The notes under the pieces are model-generated. The model was given only the letters and a program-made list of their open reading frames with translations. It made no database searches and had not been told where the DNA came from. The position numbers and the translations under genes were made by a program. A stretch of 64,000 nt of DNA from positions 4,402,001 through 4,466,000 of the forward strand of contig NZ_CP071872.1 in the NCBI RefSeq assembly GCF_022647665.1, written 5' to 3'. Numbering within the stretch: position 1 is the stretch's first letter; every line of letters starts with the position of its first letter. Below, one piece after another: positions 16,166-24,943 of this stretch. Origin of the DNA: Streptomyces formicae. GTDB lineage: Bacteria > Actinomycetota > Actinomycetes > Streptomycetales > Streptomycetaceae.

Positions 16166-18592
16166 GTGAGTACGTTCGGTGAGGCCCCGCGCGACCCGTT
16201 CGCGGCGGAGCGGGCGGCCGCCGCGGTGCTGGACGACCGCGGGCGGGTCGTCGGCTGGAGCAAGCGGGCCGAGGCGCTGCTCGGCCACCGGTCGGACGAG
16301 GTGCTGGGCACCCCGGCCGCCGGGTTGCTGGCCGGCCCCCTCGAACGGGACGCCGTCACCGAGGCGCTGGCGGTCTGCGCACGCGACGGCGGCTGGTTCG
16401 GGAACCTGACCGTGCGGCACCGGGACGGGCACCGGGTCGACCTGGGCTGCCGGGCGCGGCCGATGGTGCGCGACGCGTCACGGCGCGAGTGGTTCCTCGT
16501 CGCCGCGCCCGCCGAGGAGATCGCCCAATGGGAGACGGACCGCTCGCTCCTGGACGGGCTGTTCCGGCGCTCCCCGATCGGGCTGTCCGTCTTCGCCCCC
16601 GATCTGACGATCCTGCGTGTGAACCGGGCGATCGCCCGGTGGAGCCAGATCCCGGCCGAGGAGCACCGCGGGCTGCGCATCGGGGACTTCGTCGTGAGCA
16701 AGGACGCCGACGCGGCGGACCAGCAGCTGCGGGAGGTGCTGGAGTCGGGCCGGTCCTCGACCCTCGCCGAGCAGCCCTGCGGTCTGCGCCGGGATCCCAC
16801 CCATGAGCTGGTCGTGTCGGTGTCGTCGTTCCGGATCCAGGACGCCGCGGGGCGGGTGCTCGGGGTGGCGCAGACCACCGAGGACGTGACCGGCCGCTAC
16901 CGGGCGCGCCGCCGGCTCGCCCTGCTCAACGAGGCCAGCACCCGCATCGGGACGACGCTCGACGTGGCGACGACGGCGCGCGAGCTGAGCGAGGTGGCGG
17001 TCCCCGGCCTGGCCGACTGTGTCTCCGTGGACCTGCTGGAGCCGGTGGCGCGCGGCGAGGAGCCCACCGGGGAGACGCTCGGCATCGTGCGGCGGGCAGC
17101 GGTCCTGAGCACCGTGCCGGACACGATGGAGCTGATGTATCCGGTGGGCCTGACGATCCAGGTGCCGCCGGAGAGTCTGCATGCGCGGTGCCTGGCCGAG
17201 CGGCGTCCGGTCCTGGACGTACGCAAGGAGGGAATCAGCGGGTGGCTCGCCCGGGATCCGGAGCGGGCCGAGCGCATCTTCGCCCTGGGCGTGCCCTCGC
17301 TGATGGTCGTGCCGCTGGTCGCCCGTGGGCTCGTCCTGGGCCTGCTCAGCCTCTACCGGTGGCGGCGGCGCGAACCGTTCGAGGAGGACGACCTCACGCT
17401 CGCCGAGGAGTTCGCGTCCCGCGCCGCGATCTGCATCGACAACGCCCGCCGCTACACACAGCAGCAGGACGCGGCGCTCACGCTCCAGCACAGCCTGCTG
17501 CCGCGCGAGATGCCCAGGCACCCCGCGGTCGAGGTGGCGCACCGCTATCTGCCGGCGGATGCGACGACCGGTGTCGGCGGCGACTGGTTCGACGTGATCC
17601 CGCTCTCCGGGCTGCGGGTCGCCCTCGTCGTCGGCGACGTGGTCGGCCACGGCATCCACGCGGCGGCCACGATGGGCCGGCTGCGGACCGCCGTGCACAC
17701 GCTGGCCAATCTCGACCTCACCCCCGACGAGGTCCTCTCGCACCTCGACGATCTCGTGGACCGGCTCACGGCCGAGCAGGAGCCGGCCGGCGGTGACCAC
17801 GCCCAGGTGACCGGCGCGACCTGCCTGTACGCCGTCTACGACCCGGTCTCGCAGCACTGCGCGCTGGCCCGCGCCGGGCATCCGCCGCCCGCGATGGTCA
17901 CGCCGGACGGACAGGTGCAGCTCCTCGACGTACCGCCGGGTCCCCCGCTGGGCCTCGGCGGGCTCCCGTTCGAGGCCGCCGAGACGAAGCTGGCCGAGGG
18001 CAGCCTGCTGGCCCTGTACACCGACGGCCTGCTCCAGGCCGGGTACGAGGACGTCGACGAGAGCCTCGCCCACCTGTGCCAGGCGCTGACCGGCCCCGCC
18101 CGTTCGGCCGAGGAGACCTGCTCGGCGGTGGCGGGCGAGCTCCTCCACGACCGTCCGGCCGACGACGTGGCACTGCTCGTCGCCCGTACCCGCGTCCTCG
18201 CGGCCGACAAGGTGGCGGCCTGGGAGCTGCCCGCGGACGCCACCGCCCCGGGGCGGGCCCGGGCGCTGACGGCGGCCCAGCTGGCGGGGTGGGGACTGGA
18301 GGAGTTCGCGTTCACCACCGAGCTGGTCGTGAGCGAGCTGGTCACCAACGCCTACCGGTACGGCGGCGGGCCGATAGCCCTGCGGCTCATCCGCGACAGC
18401 CACCTCATCTGCGAGGTCTCCGACAGCGGCAGCAGCGCACCGCATCTGCGCAGGGCGCTCACCACCGACGAGGGCGGCCGCGGCCTGTTCCTGGTGGCCC
18501 AGCTCACCGAGCGCTGGGGCACCCGCTACACGCGCGGCGGCAAGACCATATGGACGGAACAAGCGCTGTCCCCCGCGCCGCCGGGATCGTGA
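16166..18592 (+). CDS. PAS-PAS-GAF-PP2C phosphatase fused to an RsbW-like HATPase
   Basis: An 808-residue multidomain regulator. PAS domains lie at ~15-120 and ~125-250, GAF at ~260-430, and the PP2C phosphatase at ~445-665 (GGDWFDVIPL, GDVVGHGIHAA, AGHPPP, YTDGLLQ). A HATPase_c domain of the anti-sigma kinase type follows at ~690-800, with the N-box ELVVSELVTNAYRYGG and the G-box around DEGGRGLFLV. One chain may therefore both phosphorylate and dephosphorylate an anti-anti-sigma protein. The start is GTG 16166 with a GGAGAGGGAG ribosome site. It lies 30 bases after the first paralogue and is probably co-transcribed with it. Partners are not in the window. Confidence 0.9.
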   Translation: MSTFGEAPRDPFAAERAAAAVLDDRGRVVGWSKRAEALLGHRSDEVLGTPAAGLLAGPLERDAVTEALAVCARDGGWFGNLTVRHRDGHRVDLGCRARPMVRDASRREWFLVAAPAEEIAQWETDRSLLDGLFRRSPIGLSVFAPDLTILRVNRAIARWSQIPAEEHRGLRIGDFVVSKDADAADQQLREVLESGRSSTLAEQPCGLRRDPTHELVVSVSSFRIQDAAGRVLGVAQTTEDVTGRYRARRRLALLNEASTRIGTTLDVATTARELSEVAVPGLADCVSVDLLEPVARGEEPTGETLGIVRRAAVLSTVPDTMELMYPVGLTIQVPPESLHARCLAERRPVLDVRKEGISGWLARDPERAERIFALGVPSLMVVPLVARGLVLGLLSLYRWRRREPFEEDDLTLAEEFASRAAICIDNARRYTQQQDAALTLQHSLLPREMPRHPAVEVAHRYLPADATTGVGGDWFDVIPLSGLRVALVVGDVVGHGIHAAATMGRLRTAVHTLANLDLTPDEVLSHLDDLVDRLTAEQEPAGGDHAQVTGATCLYAVYDPVSQHCALARAGHPPPAMVTPDGQVQLLDVPPGPPLGLGGLPFEAAETKLAEGSLLALYTDGLLQAGYEDVDESLAHLCQALTGPARSAEETCSAVAGELLHDRPADDVALLVARTRVLAADKVAAWELPADATAPGRARALTAAQLAGWGLEEFAFTTELVVSELVTNAYRYGGGPIALRLIRDSHLICEVSDSGSSAPHLRRALTTDEGGRGLFLVAQLTERWGTRYTRGGKTIWTEQALSPAPPGS

Positions 18593-18767
18593 GGGCCCGT
18601 GCCGGGTACCGGTCCGGGCCGTACGGAACCCTGTGCGCGGCCATGGCCGGATCCGGCGGCCCCGCAGTAGGGTCTGCACGCGTTCGGCACACTCCCCGCA
18701 GGGGTCGTCACCGCCCGTTCCCGACTCGCCCCCACCGCACGGGGAGCGACAGCATGGAGGCAGGGAA

Positions 18768-21263
18768 GTGGACGACGACAGTCCGCGCAAGGAGGCGATA
18801 CGCACGGTGACCAGGGACAGCTTTGCGTTCTGCGGGGCTGAGCTGGCCGCTGTCTACGTACTCGCCAGGGACGGCGAGGAGCTGCATCTGACCGAGATCA
18901 CCGGGGACCGCAGCGTGCTGTACGGGCTGCCGGCGATCCTCGCGGTGGCGAGCCACTCCCCCGCCGCCGAGGCCTTCCGCTCCGGCACCCCCTTGTGGCT
19001 CAACCCCGAGGAGCTCGCTGCGTACGTCGAGAGCGATCCCCACCACTTCACGGGGCGGGTGGGGCGGGGCGCCGGCCAGTCCCCGGCCAAGATCTCGGTG
19101 GGCGCACTGCCCTTGCAGCACGGCGCCAAGGAGCGGGGCTGCCTGATCGTCGCCGGCGGGGTCCCGGACGGCTTCAACGCCGACCGGCGGGCCCTTCTGG
19201 AGCTGTACGCGGACCAGGTGGCCGCGGGCCTGGAGTCGGTCGCCGCACGTGTCGCGGGGCGGACGACGACCACGACGGCCCGGCCGCCGCTCGGGCGGAC
19301 GCTGATGCCGCTCCAGGGCGGCGCGTTCATCCTCGAACTGGGCGCCGGCACCATGGAGGCGCACGCCCATGTGCTGGGGCTGCTCGGCATCCCGCCCGAG
19401 CAGTTCGACGGCCGGGTGGAGACCCTGCTGGCCTGTGCCGTACCCGACGACATCCCCGCGCTGATGGCCGTCGTGGAGCCGAACCGGGAGTCCGCCGCCA
19501 CGCAGCAGATGGCGTTCCGGATCCGCCGGCCCAACGGCGAGCTGCGCTGGCTGGGTCTGCGCTGCCGGGTCGAGTCGGACGCCGACGGCAGCCCCGCGCG
19601 GGTGCTCGGCGTGGTCGCCGACGCCGCGTATCTGCGCCCCAGCGCCGACGAAGTGTCCGCCGTGCAGCGGCTGTCGGCGAAGCTGGCGGGTGCGACGACC
19701 ATCCGGGACGTCAGCCAGGTGGTGGCCGGTTCGCTGCGCGAGCCGCTGAAGGCCAGCCGGGTCGCGGTCGCCGAGCTGGAGTCCGACCGGCTCGTGGTCA
19801 CCTTCCTGGACCCGCCGGAACCGGACGCCTGGCCCGGGGTGTGGCGCTCCGAATGGCGCTCGGAATGGCCGGACGCGCCGACCAACGATCTGCCGACGCT
19901 CCAGAGCGCGCTGCGGGAGGGCCATGTGAGCCTGTGGCCCCCGGGCGCGGACCTCGAACCCGGCCTCGCGGGCATCGGGCCCGGCGGTCTCGCGGTGCTG
20001 CCACTGCCGGCCGACGGCCGGATGGTCGGCGTCTGCCTGGTCGGATGGGACGAGGAGCACCGGTTCGGGCCCGAGGAGCGCTCGCTGCTGACCGCGACCG
20101 CGGGTCTGGTGGGGCAGGCGCTGACCCGTGCCCACGCGCTGAACGCCGGGCACGAGCTGGCGAGGATGCTCCAGCGCAGTCTGCTGCCCCGCAAGCTCCC
20201 GGAGCTGCCCGGAGGGGAGGCCGTGGCACGGTACCTGCCGGCGACGGTGGGGCTCGCCGTGGGCGGCGACTGGTACGACGTGATCCCGCTCGGCGACGGC
20301 CATGTGGCCCTCGTCATCGGGGACGTACAGGGGCACAGCGCCGGAGCCGCCACCATCATGGGCCAGATGCGCACGGCCGTCAGGGCCTACGCCGTGGAGG
20401 GCCACCCGCCCGACGTGGTGGTCGCCCGCGCCAATCTGCTGCTGGTCGGCATGGAGACCGATCTCTTCGCCACCTGCCTGTACGTGGACCTGGACATGGA
20501 GGAGGGCATCGCCAGGTTCGTACGGGCCGGCCATCTGCCGCCCGTCGTGCGCCATCCCGACGGCAGCACCGAGGAACTGGCCGTCGAGGGCGGGCCGCCA
20601 CTGGGTGTGCTCGCCGACACCGAGTTCCCCATGACCGAGGCCGGGCTGATCCCCGGCACCCTGCTCGCCATGGTGACGGACGGGCTGGTCGAGTCCGCCC
20701 AGCTCCACCTGGACGAGGGCATGGGCCGTGTGCGCGACGTGCTCCGCTCGGCCGATCCGGCCGATACCGGCCGGGTCGCCGACGAACTGCTCAGCGGGGC
20801 GAGCCACCGCGACGACGACGTGGCGCTGCTCCTGCTGCGCTACGACGGCACCCGCATCCGGCCGATGCGGACCCACTGGACGGTGTGGCGGCTCCCCAAC
20901 GCCGTGCTGCACGCCCGCCGGTTCACGGCCCGCACGCTGCGGTCGTGGAGCGTGGTGGCGGAGCTCGACGTGGCCCTGCTGGTCGTCTCGGAGCTGGTCA
21001 CCAACGCCATCGCGCACACGCAGGGAGAGGTGCGGCTGGATCTGACGCTGTCCGCGGACCGGCTGCGGATCGCGGTGAACGACGCCTCGCCGCGCACTCC
21101 CGTCAAGCCGGCCGATGTGAACTGGGAGGCGACGGGCGGCCGTGGGCTCCTCATCGTCGAGGCGACGACGGCGTCCTGGGGGTCGGTGCCGCTGAGCGGC
21201 GGCAAGCAGGTGTGGGCCGAGCTTCCGCTGGCGCCGCGCGAGCGGCTGGCGAAGGGCCCGTAG
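18768..21263 (+). CDS. GAF/PAS-PP2C phosphatase fused to an RsbW-like HATPase
   Basis: An 831-residue third paralogue. An N-terminal sensor region resembling a GAF domain (~20-165) is followed by a PAS-like segment (~185-295), a second GAF (~310-480), PP2C at ~495-700 (GGDWYDVIPL, GDVQGHSAGAA, MVTDGLVES) and HATPase_c at ~715-825 (LLVVSELVTNAIAHT, TGGRGLLIVE). GTG 18768, with GGAGG at 18756-18760 seven bases before it, decides the start; the frame is open further up but lacks a ribosome site. A short tandem WRSEWRSEW lies near residue 365. The 175-base gap before it could hold a promoter of its own. It converges with the LysR gene, the stops being six bases apart. Confidence 0.9.
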   Translation: MDDDSPRKEAIRTVTRDSFAFCGAELAAVYVLARDGEELHLTEITGDRSVLYGLPAILAVASHSPAAEAFRSGTPLWLNPEELAAYVESDPHHFTGRVGRGAGQSPAKISVGALPLQHGAKERGCLIVAGGVPDGFNADRRALLELYADQVAAGLESVAARVAGRTTTTTARPPLGRTLMPLQGGAFILELGAGTMEAHAHVLGLLGIPPEQFDGRVETLLACAVPDDIPALMAVVEPNRESAATQQMAFRIRRPNGELRWLGLRCRVESDADGSPARVLGVVADAAYLRPSADEVSAVQRLSAKLAGATTIRDVSQVVAGSLREPLKASRVAVAELESDRLVVTFLDPPEPDAWPGVWRSEWRSEWPDAPTNDLPTLQSALREGHVSLWPPGADLEPGLAGIGPGGLAVLPLPADGRMVGVCLVGWDEEHRFGPEERSLLTATAGLVGQALTRAHALNAGHELARMLQRSLLPRKLPELPGGEAVARYLPATVGLAVGGDWYDVIPLGDGHVALVIGDVQGHSAGAATIMGQMRTAVRAYAVEGHPPDVVVARANLLLVGMETDLFATCLYVDLDMEEGIARFVRAGHLPPVVRHPDGSTEELAVEGGPPLGVLADTEFPMTEAGLIPGTLLAMVTDGLVESAQLHLDEGMGRVRDVLRSADPADTGRVADELLSGASHRDDDVALLLLRYDGTRIRPMRTHWTVWRLPNAVLHARRFTARTLRSWSVVAELDVALLVVSELVTNAIAHTQGEVRLDLTLSADRLRIAVNDASPRTPVKPADVNWEATGGRGLLIVEATTASWGSVPLSGGKQVWAELPLAPRERLAKGP

Positions 21264-21269
21264 CACCGG

Positions 21270-22256
21270 CTACGCCCGGCCCCTGCCGCTGCCGCTGCCG
21301 GTGTCCGCGGCGGTGCCGGTGTCCTGGTCCGTTTCGGCCTCCGGGAGTCCCCAGCGCCGGCGGATCTGCGCGGCCTGCCGGGTGAGGGCCTCCAGCAGGT
21401 CCTGGATGCTGCGGGCGGCCGTGGTGCGGAGCACCGCCACGCTGATCTCGCGGGCGAGCGGAGGCCCCGTCAGCTGCCGTACGGCGACGTCGTCGCGCGG
21501 GGTGCCGAGCGCGAGGCGCGGGACGAGCGACACGCCCGTACCGGCGGCCACGAAGCCCTGCACGACGGCGTAGTCGTCGGTCCGCAGGGCGGTCACCGGT
21601 TCGAAGGAGTGCTGCGCGCAGGCCCAGGACAGCACGCGGTCGCACGGGTCGCGCGGGTCTGCGGCGCCGATCCAGTCGTCGTGCCGGAGCTCTTCGAGCG
21701 GGACGCGGTCCAGTCCGGCGCACCGGTGGTCCTCGGGCAGGACGAGCAGCAGCGGATCGTTCAGCAGCGGATGGAGCTCGAAGTCGTCGTCGAGATCGAG
21801 CCGGTCCCCGGGCTGGGAGAAGACGAGAGCGGCGTGGAGCTCGCGTGCGCGCAGCCCTTTCAGCAGGGCCGGCAGCTCGCCCTCGGTCAGCGAGACGTGC
21901 ACCCCGCCCTGGCGTACGGCCTTCACCGCCGGCGGCAGCAGCAGCGCCCCGGCCGTGGGGAAGGTGCCGATGTGCAGGGTGTGCGTGCCCCGCTCGGCCA
22001 TGTCGCGGACTTCGCGCTCGGCCAGCCGGAGCCGCTCGATCACGGCCTCCGCGTGCGGGAGCAGCGCCGCTCCGAGCTCGGTCAGCGCCGCGCCACGGGG
22101 CCCGCGCTGCACGAGGTGGGCGTCGAAGTGCGACTCCAGGACCCCGAGGTGGTGGGTGATCGTGGGCTGGGTGTAGTGCAGTGCGCGGGCCGCCGCGGCG
22201 AGCGAGCCCTCCTGAGCGATGGCCTTCAGCACCTGCAGCTGACGAAGCTCGAGCAT
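21270..22256 (-). CDS. LysR-family transcriptional regulator
   Basis: A 328-residue regulator. The N-terminal winged helix (residues 1-60; LRQLQVLKAIAQEGSLAAAA, then YTQPTITHHLGVLE as recognition region) is typical, followed by a LysR effector-binding domain (~90-300). The C-terminus is a Thr/Gly/Ser tail coded by a short CTGCCG repeat. It is divergent from the PLP decarboxylase gene, the classic arrangement for a LysR regulator and its target. No ribosome site precedes ATG 22256; instead a -10-like hexamer stands at leaderless spacing. The effector is unknown, perhaps a basic amino acid given the neighbours. Confidence 0.9.
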   Translation of the reverse strand: MLELRQLQVLKAIAQEGSLAAAARALHYTQPTITHHLGVLESHFDAHLVQRGPRGAALTELGAALLPHAEAVIERLRLAEREVRDMAERGTHTLHIGTFPTAGALLLPPAVKAVRQGGVHVSLTEGELPALLKGLRARELHAALVFSQPGDRLDLDDDFELHPLLNDPLLLVLPEDHRCAGLDRVPLEELRHDDWIGAADPRDPCDRVLSWACAQHSFEPVTALRTDDYAVVQGFVAAGTGVSLVPRLALGTPRDDVAVRQLTGPPLAREISVAVLRTTAARSIQDLLEALTRQAAQIRRRWGLPEAETDQDTGTAADTGSGSGRGRA

Positions 22257-22328
22257 ATAGACAGTGTATGGAGGGTTGCAGGGAACTCATGTATTCCTCG
22301 ATAGGCGGAGGGCTGCGAACCTCGCCGG
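22257..22328. promoter_or_regulatory. Divergent control region with a probable leaderless LysR promoter
   Basis: Reading the minus strand, TACACT lies exactly six bases before the LysR ATG, where a -10 box would start transcription on the A of the ATG. The imperfect palindrome ATA-gacagtg-TAT (22257-22269) overlaps it and could be the autoregulatory LysR site. On the plus strand the only GGAGGG (22307-22312) is 16 bases from the decarboxylase GTG, so that start too lacks a standard ribosome site. Confidence 0.5.
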
Positions 22329-23831
22329 GTGAACACCAGAACCATCGCCCCGCCCCCCGGACCGACGACCGGCCCCGACCAGGACCGCGCTCCGTACGCC
22401 GAAGCACTCCAGGCGCACGCGAACCGCAGCTGGGTACGGCTGAACGTCCCCGGACACTCGGCGGACACCGCCGGCTTCGCACCGCTCGCCTCCCTGCTCG
22501 GGCCCGAGGCGCTCCGCCTCGACTTCCCGCCGCTGCTCGACGGCATCGACCTCGGCACCTCCGCCCCGCTGCACGAGGCGCTCGACCTCGCCGCGGATGC
22601 GTGGGGGGCCCGGCGCACCTGGTTCCTGACCAACGGCGCCTCGCAGGGCAACCAGATCGCCTCGCTGGTGGCACCGGCGCTCGGCCGCACCCTGGTGGTC
22701 CAGCGCAGCGTCCATTCGAGCGTGATCGACGGGCTGGTGCTGTCGGGGCTCGACGCCGCGTTCGTCCAGCCGTCGGTCGACGCGGAGCAGGGCATCGCCC
22801 ACGGGGTCACCGCCGAGGACCTGGCCGCGGCCCTCGCGATGCACCCGGACGCGGCCGCCGCGTACGTCGTCACGCCCAGCTACTTCGGCGCGGTCGCCGA
22901 CGTCCGGGCCCTGGCCGACGTGGCGCACGCCGCCGGCGTACCGCTGATCGTCGACGAGGCGTGGGGCTCGCACTTCGGCTTCCACCCCGACCTGCCGGCG
23001 GGGGCGCTCTCGCAGGGCGCCGACCTCGTCACCTCCAGCACCCACAAGCTGGCGGGCAGCCTCACCCAGTCGGCCATGCTCCACCTCGGCCACGGCCCGT
23101 TCGCCGACCGGCTGGAGCCGCTCGTGGAGCGTGCGTTCCGGCTCGTCCAATCGACGAGCGCGAGCGCGCTGCTGATGGCGTCGCTCGACGTGGCGCGCTC
23201 GCATCTGGTGCGGCGGCGGGAGGCCGTCGGCGCGTCGGTCGAAGCGGCGGACCGGGTGCGCCAGGTGATCAGGAGGCTCGGCCGGTACCAGATCGTCAGC
23301 GACGGCTTCGGACGGTTCCCCGACATCGTGGCGGCCGATCCGCTGCGGATCGCCATCGACACCCGCAGCGGCGGCATATCCGGTCACGAGGCGCGCCGGC
23401 TGCTGTCGCGGGACCACCAGATCATGGTGGAGGTCGCGACCGACTCCGCGATCGTCGCCGTGGTGGGCGCGGGCGCCGCTCCCGACACGGACCGCTTCAT
23501 CGAGGCCCTGCACTGCCTGCCCACCCCGCTGACCGGCCCCGGCCCGGACACCGCGGCGCGGCTGCGGCTGCCGGCCCCCGGACCGGCACGGCTCACGGCC
23601 CGCGAGGCGTTCCTCCGCCCCGCGCTCGTCGTGCCCGCCTCCGAGGCCGTCGGCATGGTCTCGGCGGACACCCTGGCCGCCTATCCGCCCGGCATCCCGA
23701 ACGTGCTCCCGGGCGAGGTCGTCACGGCCGAGGTGGTCGACTTCCTCCAGCGCACCGCCGCCGCTCCCAGCGGTCATGTGCGGGGTGCGGTCGACGCCGA
23801 AGTCTCACGATTTCGTGTGGTCGCCCCCTGA
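22329..23831 (+). CDS. PLP-dependent Orn/Lys/Arg decarboxylase family protein
   Basis: A 500-residue fold-type I PLP enzyme. The N-terminal part NVPGHSADTAGF and the region RTWFLTNGASQGNQIA bind cofactor phosphate, VDEAWGSHFGFHP supplies the pyridine-N Asp, and the Schiff-base Lys is in SSTHKLAGSLTQ. A C-terminal decarboxylase domain closes the chain. It would remove CO2 from a basic amino acid to give a polyamine-type product in the cytosol. Shorter than the ~700-residue E. coli enzymes because the N-terminal wing domain is missing, as in many actinobacterial and Bacillus homologues. The GTG 22329 start is weakly supported. The amino-acid ABC transporter downstream may feed it; the substrate is not decided by sequence. 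Confidence 0.85.
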   Translation: MNTRTIAPPPGPTTGPDQDRAPYAEALQAHANRSWVRLNVPGHSADTAGFAPLASLLGPEALRLDFPPLLDGIDLGTSAPLHEALDLAADAWGARRTWFLTNGASQGNQIASLVAPALGRTLVVQRSVHSSVIDGLVLSGLDAAFVQPSVDAEQGIAHGVTAEDLAAALAMHPDAAAAYVVTPSYFGAVADVRALADVAHAAGVPLIVDEAWGSHFGFHPDLPAGALSQGADLVTSSTHKLAGSLTQSAMLHLGHGPFADRLEPLVERAFRLVQSTSASALLMASLDVARSHLVRRREAVGASVEAADRVRQVIRRLGRYQIVSDGFGRFPDIVAADPLRIAIDTRSGGISGHEARRLLSRDHQIMVEVATDSAIVAVVGAGAAPDTDRFIEALHCLPTPLTGPGPDTAARLRLPAPGPARLTAREAFLRPALVVPASEAVGMVSADTLAAYPPGIPNVLPGEVVTAEVVDFLQRTAAAPSGHVRGAVDAEVSRFRVVAP

Positions 23832-23902
23832 CGGGCGGTCCACCCACTACCCTCGCCTCACCCGCGTCAACTCTTCTCAGTTTCCGCCGTTTTTCGCTCC
23901 GT

Positions 23903-23932
23903 TTCCCGTCAGCTCCCGTCAGTTCCCGTCGA
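23903..23932 (+). repeat. Three phased 10-bp direct repeats upstream of the ABC operon
   Basis: TTCCCGTCAG, CTCCCGTCAG and TTCCCGTCGA follow each other at exactly one DNA turn, ending 17 bases before the binding-protein start. This could be an operator or simply a leader repeat. Confidence 0.5.
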
Positions 23933-23949
23933 CCCATGGAGAATCCACC

Positions 23950-24900
23950 ATGACCGGACGTCTCGCCACCCGCCGAGCCGTGGCCGCCATCGCCGCCACG
24001 GGCCTCATATCCCTCCTCGCCGCCTGTGGCGACCAGACGACGAACGAGGGCTCCGGCAAGGGCTCGGCAAGCCCCGGCGCGCAGGCCGCGCCGCTCGCCG
24101 ACAAGCTGCCCCAGGCGATCCGCGACAAGGGCGAGATCAAGGTCGGTTCGGACATCGCCTATCCGCCGGTGGAGTTCAAGGACGGCTCCGGCAAGGTCGT
24201 CGGTGTGGACCCGGACCTCGCTGACGCGCTCGGCAAGCAGCTCGGCGTGAAGTTCGTGTTCGAGAACGGCACCTTCGACACCCTGCTCACGGGTCTGCGC
24301 TCGAAGCGCTACGACATCGCGATGTCGGCCATGACCGACACCAAGGACCGCCAGAACGGTGTCGACTCCGAGACCGGCAAGAAGGTCGGCGAGGGCGTCG
24401 ACTTCGTCGACTACTTCACCGCCGGTGTCTCGATCTACACCAAGAAGGGCGACGACAAGGGCATCAGGACCTGGGCCGACCTGTGCGGCAAGAAGCTCGT
24501 CGTGCAGCGCGGCACGGTCTCCGAGGACCTCGCCAAGGCCGAGACCGCCAAGTGTGTGAAGGCCAAGAAGGGCAAGATCACGACCGAGTCCTTCGACAAC
24601 GACCAGCAGGCCCAGACCCGCCTGCGCGCCGGCGGCGCCGACGCGGGCCTCTCCGACTTCCCGGTCGCCGCCTATGCGGCCAAGACGTCCGGCGGCGGGA
24701 ACGACTTCCAGATCGTCGGCGATCAGGTCGAGGCCGCCCCGTACGGCATCGCGGTCGCCAAGAGCAACGCCCAGCTGCGGGACGCCCTGCTGGCCGCTCT
24801 CGACGCGATCATCAAGAACGGCGAGTACGAGAAGGTCATCGCGAAGTGGGGCGTGCAGGCCGGCGCGGTGACCGAAGCCAAGCTCAACGGCGGTTCATGA
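23950..24900 (+). CDS. Polar amino-acid ABC transporter substrate-binding lipoprotein
   Basis: A 316-residue family 3 solute-binding protein. The lipobox LLAAC puts the lipidated Cys at residue 26, so it is anchored outside the membrane. The amino-acid contacts are in KVGSDIAYPPVEFKDGSGK and GVDPDLADALGKQLGV, with the second lobe from KKLVVQRGTVSEDLAK. The start is ATG 23950, with GGAG eight bases upstream; the open frame further up lies over the repeats. It is the first gene of an SBP-permease-ATPase operon. Polar amino acids such as Arg, Lys, His or Gln are usual substrates. Codon use is ordinary for the genome (GAG, AAG), unlike the two genes that follow. Confidence 0.92.
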   Translation: MTGRLATRRAVAAIAATGLISLLAACGDQTTNEGSGKGSASPGAQAAPLADKLPQAIRDKGEIKVGSDIAYPPVEFKDGSGKVVGVDPDLADALGKQLGVKFVFENGTFDTLLTGLRSKRYDIAMSAMTDTKDRQNGVDSETGKKVGEGVDFVDYFTAGVSIYTKKGDDKGIRTWADLCGKKLVVQRGTVSEDLAKAETAKCVKAKKGKITTESFDNDQQAQTRLRAGGADAGLSDFPVAAYAAKTSGGGNDFQIVGDQVEAAPYGIAVAKSNAQLRDALLAALDAIIKNGEYEKVIAKWGVQAGAVTEAKLNGGS

Positions 24901-24943
24901 CAGTCCGCACCACGTCATCGAGCCGTTGAAAGGCAACACTCCC

